Shown here: positions 35,601-42,487 of the stretch, piece by piece
How positions within the stretch are numbered: the first letter of the stretch is position 1
Layout of the letters: every line of letters begins with the position of its first letter
Assembly (NCBI RefSeq): GCF_936916975.1
Contig: NZ_CAKZGO010000021.1
Location: forward strand, 1-64,000
Direction: 5' to 3'
From: an uncultured Dongia sp.
GTDB taxonomy: Bacteria; Pseudomonadota; Alphaproteobacteria; Dongiales; Dongiaceae
Length of the DNA stretch: 64,000 nucleotides
The notes under the pieces: generated by a model
What the model was told of the DNA's origin: nothing
Seen by the model: only the letters and a program-made list of their open reading frames with translations
Database searches by the model: none
Translations under genes and position numbers: made by a program

Positions 35601-35777
35601 GCCCACATCCTGGAACGCGACGTGGTCGCCGAAGGCGTCGAGACCGAAGAACAGGCCACCGAACTCAAGCGTCTCGGCATTCAGTTCGGCCAGGGCTATC
35701 TCTATTCGAAGCCCCTTCCTGCGGGTGAAGCCTCGGTGTTTCTGGCGAAGAGCCGGGAGAAGCATCGGAAAGCGTGA
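32619..35777 (+). CDS. CHASE2-PAS-GGDEF-EAL membrane protein, predicted c-di-GMP phosphodiesterase
   Basis: A protein of up to 1052 residues. A membrane segment at 37-55 is followed by a periplasmic CHASE2 sensor at about 55-390 (LTLDWRFLLRGSEEPSGDVV, then FVVFFGTNFLGGTDLFRTPF-like motif), further membrane helices to about 460, a PAS domain at 485-610, GGDEF at 610-780 and EAL at 790-1045. The GGDEF motif reads LGEDEY, so cyclase activity is doubtful. The EAL motif is intact: E827 in FEALIRW, AVNVSGKQF, EITESLIM, DDFGTGYSS, LKVDRSF and AEGVETEEQ. It probably degrades c-di-GMP in response to an outside signal. The start is a TTG with poor context; TTG at 32640 or ATG at 32727 are alternatives. 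No LapD-type features are present. Confidence 0.9.
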   Translation: MDRESAGLNEKTQEIANRQPPKNRPFGRRFHFDRAAMIAGMVVTFIVVLFTLITPDQLARIERLTLDWRFLLRGSEEPSGDVVVVAFDEASIRSFGRWPVSRKIQAEAFRNVADQGAKAIALDYLYSEPEFDLPGDVRNVLAAVAKSQSADSEITREATLLANATTPDAMLAEVLAKAGNVVMPFAYSPDSGSVDLPDQVIDWAYAAINRPCTSDAAAVVAQRIQSPIPSLAKVAHLGGNVNVDFDVDGAPRFEYLATRFEDYCFPPISVASVATYLDIPWTKVALDLKGSRLYLGDRLVPLNQTSDVNRYPNGIVVNYFGPAGTIPTVSFADVISNRVPPDTFKGKLVFFGTNFLGGTDLFRTPFDPNLPGVERHATIADRLIHGGSITRSGITLDITVAAVILLGGMSALLARVMPSGGAIVVNSGIAAAWFAFTYFMLFRAFVWIDVLYPVASIALNAVTQMAMRVIAEERSRRRAEQELRESEERYALAARGANDGLWDWNLVSNTLYTSARWQQMLGLRADRMSGQPGDWFDRVHRDDIDLMRAAIDAHLKGSSTHFEQELRMRHAEGNDRWVTIRGMAVRDAQGNATRFAGSMTDISARKKAEQDLLFNAFHSHLTRLPNRALLVERTDQALQLWAKDANADVVVAILDIDRFGHYNETLGQKVGDDILITLARSLEEVVRPEDTLAHLGEDEYAISRFIAGDVEANVEALILAVKTVLAQRMEIEGRQIDIEASIGFVLASQAAGAAGDELLRDANLALYRAKAQGRGQVVRFEQSMHQSAMKRFGLEADLKRAIIAGDQLELFYQPIIDLKAGHVHGFEALIRWRHPERGLISPLDFIPLAEDTDMIIDIGRKCIMDAARQVAAWMPAEGDPPQIAVNVSGKQFAAVGLVEDIERAIKVAGIPANALKIEITESLIMDNPERTAETLRRVIALGCKVSIDDFGTGYSSLSHLHRFPFHTLKVDRSFVMRIADSREGLEIVRVIASLAHILERDVVAEGVETEEQATELKRLGIQFGQGYLYSKPLPAGEASVFLAKSREKHRKA

Positions 35778-35801
35778 CCGAGACATCACGCGTCGTCGCC
35801 T

Positions 35802-36707
35802 TCAACGCAGCCGCACTTTCGCTGCCAGAAAATCGAGCACCGCCCGTATGCGAGCGGAAAGGTGGCCCCCTTGGCCAAGATAGACGGCGTAAAAGGTCTC
35901 GCGGTCGCCAGGGTTGAATTTTTCCAGCACCGCTATGAGGCGCTTGGCCTTGATGTCACCCGCGACCTGAAATGCTGAAAGCCGCGCCAGGCCCAGGCCG
36001 GCCAACGCGAGCTGCCGTAGAGCCTCACCATCACTTGCTCGCATTGTGCCGGTTGCGGCGACCGTGACCGCCTTGCCGTCGACGATGAACGGCCAATCCG
36101 ACACTGCTCGCTGATAGGTCGAGCCCAACAGATTGTGCTGCGCGAGCGCGTTCGGTGTTTTCGGCGTGCCTGTGCGGCCGAGATAGGCCGGCGCTGCGAC
36201 GACGACCTTCCGCGTTTCACCAAGCTTCCGTGCCACAAGGCCTGAACTTTTGAGCGGACCAGCGCGGATAGCAATATCGACGCGAGACCCCAGCAGATCA
36301 ACGACTGTATCGCTTAGGTGAAGATCAAGTGAGACCTCAGGATAGGCAGCCTGGAACGCCGGCAACAATGGCAGCAGGAAATGCGTCCCGAACGGGACAT
36401 TCGCCGAGATCGCGACATTGCCGCGCGAGACCTCGCTGGCACGAGCCGCCTGCTCCGCCTCATCCAGATTCGCCAGCACTGCCCGCGCGCGCTCGAAGAA
36501 GACACAGCCTTCGGGCGTCAGTTGCAGCTTGCGTGTCGAACGATTGAGTAGCCGGGCACCCAACCGTGCTTCCAGCCGCGTCATCAATTTGCTGATTGCA
36601 GAGGGCGTCAGCTGCAGCGCGCGAGCAGCGGCCGAGAAGCCTCCCTGCTCCACCGCAGCCACGAAGACCTCCATCTCGCCAAATCGATTGACATCAATAC
36701 GCACCAT
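35802..36707 (-). CDS. LysR family transcriptional regulator
   Basis: A protein of 301 residues. The N-terminal winged helix is MEVFVAAVEQGGFSAAARAL, then QLTPSAISKLMTRLEARLGA and LLNRSTRKLQLTPEG. A ligand-binding domain at about 92-296 follows (ISANVPFGTHFLLPLLPAF opens it, VDIAIRAG lies in the middle). It is divergent from the PRISE reductase gene, about 100 bases between starts, the classical arrangement in which a LysR protein controls its neighbour and itself. The effector is unknown. Confidence 0.93.
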   Translation of the reverse strand: MVRIDVNRFGEMEVFVAAVEQGGFSAAARALQLTPSAISKLMTRLEARLGARLLNRSTRKLQLTPEGCVFFERARAVLANLDEAEQAARASEVSRGNVAISANVPFGTHFLLPLLPAFQAAYPEVSLDLHLSDTVVDLLGSRVDIAIRAGPLKSSGLVARKLGETRKVVVAAPAYLGRTGTPKTPNALAQHNLLGSTYQRAVSDWPFIVDGKAVTVAATGTMRASDGEALRQLALAGLGLARLSAFQVAGDIKAKRLIAVLEKFNPGDRETFYAVYLGQGGHLSARIRAVLDFLAAKVRLR

Positions 36708-36805
36708 TGTGATTTCATTTCATAAGTTAAGTTCTATTGCGCAGCCTAGTTCATGGAGCAGTTGCCGTCCATCTTCTGACCTGAACAGTCGGAAAGAACA
36801 GAAGC

Positions 36806-37861
36806 ATGATCCACAAGACAGCCCTTGTCGTCGGCGCTCAGGGTGTTATCGGCCGCAATCTCATCAATCACCTGCAGACCCTGGATGATTGGGATGTCAT
36901 CGGCCTCTCGCGCCGGGGCGGCGCCACCGATGGGTGCGTTCGGTACATCAGTGTCGATCTCCTCGATGCGTCCGATACGCGGGCCAAGCTTGCTGGCCTC
37001 AAACACGTGACCCATATTTTCTATGCCGCCTATCAGGATCGGCCGAGCTGGGCTGAGTTGGTAGCCCCCAACCTCGCCATGCTGGTGAATGTGGTCGAGG
37101 CGACCGAGGCGGTGGCCATGAATCTGCAGCATGTCAGCCTGATGCAGGGCTACAAGGTCTATGGTGCGCATCTGGGACCGTTCAAAACACCGGCGCGGGA
37201 ATCCGATGCCAACCACATGCCGCCGGAATTCAATATCGACCAGCAAGATTACCTCGAAGTGCGCGCGGCGCGGGCGGGCTGGAGTTGGTCGGCCCTCCGC
37301 CCCTCTGTCGTGTGCGGCTTTGCATTAGGCAATCCCATGAACCTTGCCATGGTGATTGGCATCTATGCGGCGATGTCGAAGGAGCTAGACCTGCCCCTGC
37401 GTTTTCCGGGTAAATCCGGTGCGTACGATACGCTCATCGAGATGACCGATGCCGGGTTGCTGGCGCGCGCCACTATCTGGGCCGCCACGGATCCGCGCTG
37501 CGCCAACCAGGCCTTCAACATCACCAATGGTGATCTCTTCCGCTGGAACGAGATGTGGCCGAAGATTGCGGCGATGTTCGATCTGGAGGTTGCACCGCCC
37601 CTGCCCATGTCGCTGGATGTCGTCATGGCCGATAAGGAGGCGCTGTGGAACCGGATGGTGGCCAAGCATAATCTAGCGCCGACACCCTATCAGGACGTCT
37701 CTTCCTGGCGCTTCGGCGACTTCGTATTCGGCTGGGACTACGACTTCTTTGCCGATGCAAGTAAGGGGCGCCGCTTTGGTTTCCATGAATTCGTCCAAAC
37801 CGACGCCATGTTTGGCGATATTTTCGCCGATTTTCGCCAGAGGCGCATCATTCCGGAGTGA
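36806..37861 (+). CDS. PRISE-type SDR family NAD(P)-dependent reductase
   Basis: A protein of 351 residues. The Rossmann motif is VVGAQGVIGRN at 9-18. The sequence QGYKVYG at 114-120 with the following AHLGP resembles the catalytic K-x-x-Y patch of PRISE reductases (progesterone 5-beta-reductase and iridoid-synthase-like enones). Residues such as FNITNGDLFRWNEMWPKI are typical of this group. It should reduce an activated C=C bond using NAD(P)H; the natural substrate is unknown. Divergent partner of the LysR gene. Confidence 0.86.
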   Translation: MIHKTALVVGAQGVIGRNLINHLQTLDDWDVIGLSRRGGATDGCVRYISVDLLDASDTRAKLAGLKHVTHIFYAAYQDRPSWAELVAPNLAMLVNVVEATEAVAMNLQHVSLMQGYKVYGAHLGPFKTPARESDANHMPPEFNIDQQDYLEVRAARAGWSWSALRPSVVCGFALGNPMNLAMVIGIYAAMSKELDLPLRFPGKSGAYDTLIEMTDAGLLARATIWAATDPRCANQAFNITNGDLFRWNEMWPKIAAMFDLEVAPPLPMSLDVVMADKEALWNRMVAKHNLAPTPYQDVSSWRFGDFVFGWDYDFFADASKGRRFGFHEFVQTDAMFGDIFADFRQRRIIPE

Positions 37862-37911
37862 TGCGTCGCGGCAACGGCCGTGCTAGGCTTCTTCGCCACA
37901 GGAGAAGCTGA

Positions 37912-39621
37912 ATGAGTGATTTACGGCGGCGGATCGAGCGTGGCATTGACCAGGGATTGGGGCGGGAGCCGGCCGACCTGGTCATCAAGAATACGCGGTT
38001 TCTGAATGTCGTGACCGGCGAGATCGCACAGGGCGATATCGCCATCAGCGGCGATCGCATTGTCGGTACCTATGAGAGCTATCGCGGCAGGCGCGAGATC
38101 GATGGGCGAGAGTTCATCGCCGTGCCGGGTTTCGTCGACTGCCACCTGCATGTAGAATCAAGCTTGGTAGGGCCGGCAGAGTTCGACCGCTGCGCTCTGC
38201 CGCGCGGTACCACGACGGCAATCTGCGATCCCCATGAAATGTGCAATGTCCTCGGGAAAGACGGGCTCGAATTTTTCCTCGCGAGCGCCGAAGAGACCGC
38301 GATGGACCTTCGCGTGCAGCTCTCGTCCTGCGTGCCCGCGACGCATCTGGAGACAGCTGGCGGGCGCCTGCTGGCAGAGGATCTGGTGCCCTATCGGCAC
38401 CATGCCAAAGTCATCGGCCTTGCCGAATTCATGAATGCGCCCGGCATCTTCCACAAGGTGCCGGAGGTGATGGACAAGATCGAGGCGTTCTGGGGCGGGC
38501 ATATCGACGGCCATGCGCCGCTGATGAAAGGTTACGAGCTCAACGCCTATCTTTCCTGCGGCATCCGCAATTGCCATGAGACGACGAGCGCCGCGGAAGC
38601 CTGGGAAAAGCTGCGCAAGGGCATGCAGGTCTTCATTCGCGAAGGCAGCGCCTGCAAGGATCTGGCGGCCCTCTCTGGCATCATCAGCACGACGACGGCG
38701 CCCTTCCTCGGTTTCTGTACCGATGACCGCAACCCCCTCGACATCGCCGAGGAAGGGCATATCGATCATCTCATTCGCGGTGCCATCAAAGCGGGTGCCC
38801 CTGTGGCGGATGTCTATCGCCTCGCCACCTGGTCGGCAGCACGCGGCTTCGGCCTTACCGATCGTGGGCTCATTGCGCCGGGGCAACGGGCGGACATCGT
38901 ACTGCTCAACGATCTCAACAGCTGCGATGTCGCACAGGTTATCACCGGTGGCCGCCTGGTTGACGACGCATTGTTCGATGCGCGCCGCATGCCGGCACCC
39001 GTGGGTTATGCATCCGTGAAACTGAAGAAGGTCGATGCCGCGATCTTCCGCGTGCCGGCAAGTGGGCCCACAGGCCCCGTGATCGGGTTGCGCGAAGGCC
39101 AAGTGCTGACCGATTTTCTGACCATGACCCTGCCCTATCGCAATGGCGAGCGGTTGGTCGATCTTGCCAATGACGTGATCAAGGTCTGCGTGCTAGAGCG
39201 CCATGGCAAGTCAGGCTCCGTTGGGCGCGGCTTTGTCAAAGGGCTGAAGCTGTCGCAAGGCGCTATCGCCTCCTCTATCGGCCATGACAGCCACAACGTT
39301 TGCGTGGTCGGCAGCGACGACAATGACATGGCGATTGCGGTCAACCGGCTCATCGAGCTGGGTGGCGGCTTCGTGCTGACCAATGCCGGCAAGGTGCTGG
39401 CCGAAATGCCGCTGCCGCTCGCCGGACTGATGAGTGACCGGGACTTCCGTTCCGTGGCAACCGAAATCAAAGAGCTACGCCGTGCGGTGAAGGAGTTGGG
39501 GTGTCCATTGGCGGAACCATTCCTGCAGATGGCCTTCCTGCCGCTACCGGTAATTCCACACCTCAAAATTACCGATCTCGGACTCGTGGACGTCGACAAA
39601 TTCGAGCTGATAGCTGCCTGA
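37912..39621 (+). CDS. ade: Adenine deaminase
   Basis: A metal-dependent amidohydrolase of 569 residues, a normal length for Ade, converting adenine to hypoxanthine and ammonia in purine salvage. The metal-binding start of the barrel is PGFVDCHLHVESS (His78, His80); PRGTTTAICDPHEMCNVLG, VPATHLETAGG, GHIDGHAPLMKG and the HETTS loop follow. The C-terminal adenine deaminase domain begins near GPVIGLREGQVLTDF and contains SIGHDSHNVCVVGSDDNDM. It has GGAGA upstream of the ATG. It is downstream of the PRISE gene by 50 bases, with no evident pathway link. Confidence 0.94.
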   Translation: MSDLRRRIERGIDQGLGREPADLVIKNTRFLNVVTGEIAQGDIAISGDRIVGTYESYRGRREIDGREFIAVPGFVDCHLHVESSLVGPAEFDRCALPRGTTTAICDPHEMCNVLGKDGLEFFLASAEETAMDLRVQLSSCVPATHLETAGGRLLAEDLVPYRHHAKVIGLAEFMNAPGIFHKVPEVMDKIEAFWGGHIDGHAPLMKGYELNAYLSCGIRNCHETTSAAEAWEKLRKGMQVFIREGSACKDLAALSGIISTTTAPFLGFCTDDRNPLDIAEEGHIDHLIRGAIKAGAPVADVYRLATWSAARGFGLTDRGLIAPGQRADIVLLNDLNSCDVAQVITGGRLVDDALFDARRMPAPVGYASVKLKKVDAAIFRVPASGPTGPVIGLREGQVLTDFLTMTLPYRNGERLVDLANDVIKVCVLERHGKSGSVGRGFVKGLKLSQGAIASSIGHDSHNVCVVGSDDNDMAIAVNRLIELGGGFVLTNAGKVLAEMPLPLAGLMSDRDFRSVATEIKELRRAVKELGCPLAEPFLQMAFLPLPVIPHLKITDLGLVDVDKFELIAA

Positions 39622-39715
39622 AAAGGCTGGCTTATCCGTTCCTGGCACCCTGGCTCTTGAACAGGCCCGGCAAAGCGCCTAGGTTTCACACCAACCGGTG
39701 AATTCTACGAGGATT

Positions 39716-40717
39716 ATGATGGATTTCCGTCAAGGCTTTGTCGACACGATTGGCAACACACCCCTTATCAAGCTCAAGAAGGCGTCAGAGCAAACCGGCT
39801 GCACGATCCTGGGCAAGGCGGAATTTCTCAATCCCGGTGGCTCGGTGAAGGACCGCGCGGCTTTGGCCATCATCCAGGATGCCGAGGAAAAGGGTTTGAT
39901 CCGCAAGGGCGGTCTGATCGTCGAAGGGACCGCTGGCAATACCGGCATCGGTTTGGCGTTGGTCGGCAACGCGCGCGGCTACAAGACGTTGATCATTATC
40001 CCGGAGACGCAGAGCCAGGAGAAGAAGGACATGCTGCGCTTGGCGGGTGCCGAGCTGCGCGAAGTCCCGGCCTTGCCTTACAAAGATCCGGGCAATTACG
40101 TGCGGGTCTCGGAAAGCGTCGCCGAGGAGCTTAAAGAGAGCAATCCGAACGGGGTGATCTGGGCCAACCAGTTCGACAATGTCGCCAACCGGCAGGGCCA
40201 TTACCGCACCACCGGTCCGGAAATCTGGAAACAGACCGACGGCAAGGTCGACGGTTTCGTCTGCTCGGTCGGCACCGGCGGCACGCTGGCCGGCATTTCG
40301 ATGTTCCTCAAGGAGCAGAACCCCAAGATCAAGATCGGCCTTGCCGATCCGGAAGGTGCCGCCCTCTACAGCTATTTCAAGACCGGCGAGCTCAAATCAT
40401 CCGGCTCCTCGATCACCGAGGGCATCGGCCAAGGCCGCATCACGAAGAATGTCGAGGGAACACCGGTGGATTTCCCCTACCAAATCCCCGACGCCGAGGC
40501 CTTGCCGATCGTGTTCGATTTGCTACGCGAAGAGGGCCTGTGCCTGGGCGGTTCGTCCGGCATCAATGTCGCCGGCGCCATCCGCCTCGCCAAGGAGTTG
40601 GGCCCTGGCCACACGATCGTCACCATTCTGTGCGATTTCGGGACACGCTATCAGTCGAAGCTGTTCAATCCGGCCTTCCTGCTGTCGAAGGGTCTGCCGA
40701 CGCCGGGTTGGATGTGA
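39716..40717 (+). CDS. cysK: Cysteine synthase family protein (O-acetylserine sulfhydrylase)
   Basis: A PLP enzyme of 333 residues that makes cysteine from O-acetylserine and sulfide. The start at the first of two ATGs (MMDFRQGFVDTIGNTPLIKL) has GAGG seven bases upstream; the in-frame GTG at 39698 is less likely. PLP attaches to Lys45 in NPGGSVKDRAAL. VEGTAGNTGIGLA is the substrate loop and GTGGTLAGI the phosphate loop. The long middle is rather different from standard CysK (QTDGKVDGFVCSV) and the C-terminus is extended, so CysK/CysM subtype is uncertain. First gene of a cysK-alaX-sseA run. Confidence 0.92.
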   Translation: MMDFRQGFVDTIGNTPLIKLKKASEQTGCTILGKAEFLNPGGSVKDRAALAIIQDAEEKGLIRKGGLIVEGTAGNTGIGLALVGNARGYKTLIIIPETQSQEKKDMLRLAGAELREVPALPYKDPGNYVRVSESVAEELKESNPNGVIWANQFDNVANRQGHYRTTGPEIWKQTDGKVDGFVCSVGTGGTLAGISMFLKEQNPKIKIGLADPEGAALYSYFKTGELKSSGSSITEGIGQGRITKNVEGTPVDFPYQIPDAEALPIVFDLLREEGLCLGGSSGINVAGAIRLAKELGPGHTIVTILCDFGTRYQSKLFNPAFLLSKGLPTPGWM

Positions 40718-40788
40718 CGGTGCGTCGCTTGACCGCCTAGTTCCGGCATCTATGATTGGCGCAATAACTGCAAGAAGCGCCGATTGGG

Positions 40789-41493
40789 ATGGAAGAGCTA
40801 TTTCGCGAAGATTCCTATCTGAAGGAATGCCCGGCCACTGTGGTCGCGAGCAGCGCTGAGGGCATCCGCCTTGACCGCACCATCTTCTATCCGATGGGCG
40901 GCGGGCAGCCGGGCGATACCGGGCGGCTGCGTTTCGGCGACCATGTGATTGAAATTGTCGATACCCGCAAGGGCACCCTGCCCGGCGAGATCCTGCATAT
41001 TCCGGCCGAGGGTAGTGCCCTGCCCGATACAGGTGCCGCCGTCACTGCCGAGATCGATTGGGACCGCCGCCATCGCCTGATGCGCATGCATACCTGCCTG
41101 CATCTGGTATGCAGTCTCGTCAAAGGTGATGTCACTGGCGGCCAGATCAGCGATGGCAAGGGCCGACTGGATTTCAACTTGGCCCCAGAGACAGTCCTCG
41201 ACAAAGTCGCTTTGACCGACGCGCTCAATCTACTCATCGTCGGCAATCATGACGTGGTGCCGCGCTGGATTGCCGACGACGAATTGGCGGCCCGACCGGA
41301 ATTGGTTCGCACCATGTCGGTGAAGCCACCGAGCGGCCAGGGCAAGGTCCGCCTGCTCGATATCGCCGGCGTGGATCTGCAGCCCTGCGGCGGCACGCAT
41401 GTACGCAACACCGCCGAAATCGGCCTGGTCGAGATCGTGAAGATCGAGAGCAAGGGCAAGATGAACAAGCGCGTCAATCTGGCCTTCAAATAG
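40789..41493 (+). CDS. AlaX-type alanyl-tRNA editing protein
   Basis: A free-standing editing protein of 234 residues that hydrolyses mischarged Ser- or Gly-tRNA-Ala. It matches the AlaRS editing domain: YPMGGGQPGDTG, then the zinc-binding His pair in MRMHTCLHL (H101, H105), and CGGTHVRNTAEIG with Cys and His of the same site. The missing piece is the AlaRS glycine-rich second half, so this is AlaX-S or AlaX-M in size. It lies between cysK and sseA with 71 and 13 bases of spacing, suggesting joint expression, perhaps tied to serine and cysteine levels (inference). Confidence 0.9.
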   Translation: MEELFREDSYLKECPATVVASSAEGIRLDRTIFYPMGGGQPGDTGRLRFGDHVIEIVDTRKGTLPGEILHIPAEGSALPDTGAAVTAEIDWDRRHRLMRMHTCLHLVCSLVKGDVTGGQISDGKGRLDFNLAPETVLDKVALTDALNLLIVGNHDVVPRWIADDELAARPELVRTMSVKPPSGQGKVRLLDIAGVDLQPCGGTHVRNTAEIGLVEIVKIESKGKMNKRVNLAFK

Positions 41494-41506
41494 AGACAGG
41501 TTCTCC

Positions 41507-42361
41507 ATGACCAATAGCTATGCCAACCCGCAATATCTCGTCTCGACCGAATGGCTGGCGGCCAATCTCAGCCAGCCCGATCTGCGCGTGGTAGATGCCA
41601 CCTATTACCTGCCGATGCAGAACAAAAACGCCCGCGCCGAATACGACGAACGGCACATTCCGGGCGCCGTGTTCTTCGATATCGACGACATCGCCGACAA
41701 GGACACCACCCTGCCCCACATGCTGCCAGCACCGGAAAAGTTTGCCTCGCGTGTGCGACGCATGGGGATTGGCGATGGCAACCGCATTGTCGTCTATGAC
41801 GGGACTGGCATGATGAGTGCTGCGCGCGTCTGGTGGATGTTCCGCATTTTCGGCGCGAAGGAAGTGGCTGTCCTTGATGGCGGGCTGCCGAAGTGGCTGT
41901 CTGAAGGCCGGCCGGTGGATGACAACCTCCCCGCCCCCCGTGAACGGCATTTCAGTGCGCGGCTCGACAACACCCAGGTGCGCAGCAAGGCGCAGATGCT
42001 GGCCAATATCACTAGCCAGCGCGAACAGGCGCTGGATGCCCGTGCCAGCGGCCGCTTCAACGCCACCGAACCGGAACTCTGGCCAGGTCGCCGCGCCGGT
42101 CACATTCCAGGCGCCAAGAACCTGCCCTATACGCAACTCTTGAAGCCAGATCAGACTTTCCATGACGGCGAAACGTTGAAGGCAAAGTTCATCGCAGCCG
42201 GCATCGATCTCAAGAAGCCGGTCGTCACATCCTGCGGCTCCGGCATCACGGCCTCCGTGCTGGCATTGGGCCTCAGCCTCATCGGCCATCGCGATGTCGC
42301 AGTCTACGATGGATCCTGGGCCGAATGGGGCTTACCGGGCGACACGCCGATAGAACCTTAA
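41507..42361 (+). CDS. sseA: 3-mercaptopyruvate sulfurtransferase
   Basis: A two-domain rhodanese of 284 residues. Domain 1 (about 10-135) has DATYYLPMQNKNARAEYDER and HIPGAVFFDIDDIADK. Domain 2 (about 165-280) carries the active Cys243 in TSCGSGITASVLALG; the CGSGITA loop distinguishes mercaptopyruvate sulfurtransferases from thiosulfate ones (CRKG-type). It transfers sulfur from 3-mercaptopyruvate to thiol acceptors. It begins 13 bases after alaX with a weak GGTT-type site, so it is coupled to the upstream genes. Confidence 0.93.
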   Translation: MTNSYANPQYLVSTEWLAANLSQPDLRVVDATYYLPMQNKNARAEYDERHIPGAVFFDIDDIADKDTTLPHMLPAPEKFASRVRRMGIGDGNRIVVYDGTGMMSAARVWWMFRIFGAKEVAVLDGGLPKWLSEGRPVDDNLPAPRERHFSARLDNTQVRSKAQMLANITSQREQALDARASGRFNATEPELWPGRRAGHIPGAKNLPYTQLLKPDQTFHDGETLKAKFIAAGIDLKKPVVTSCGSGITASVLALGLSLIGHRDVAVYDGSWAEWGLPGDTPIEP

Positions 42362-42370
42362 GTTCCACCT

Positions 42371-42471
42371 TCATCGCTATCCCCGGGCGAAGACTCGGGG
42401 ATCCACTGCGGCAGTGGAGAGTGTGGACGCCCGGCCAGCCTTGATTCAAGAGCGGGTCCGGGCATGACGAA
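42371..42471. repeat. REP-like intergenic palindromic repeat
   Basis: About 100 bases with two inverted units: CCCCGGGCGAAGACTCGGGG at 42381-42400, and a second with GCCCGG and CCGGGC arms ending GGGCATGACGA. The text is typical of the dispersed REP-like elements seen between genes of alphaproteobacteria. Shares features with the palindrome after tRNA-Cys. It separates two convergent genes. Confidence 0.6.
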
Positions 42472-42487
42472 CTAATTGAGGGCTGCC

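Noticed and set aside
32619-35777. Possible LapD
   Set aside because: LapD has a distinct periplasmic domain, a HAMP linker and degenerate GGDEF and EAL domains. Here the sensor is CHASE2, a PAS domain intervenes, and the EAL residues are intact.
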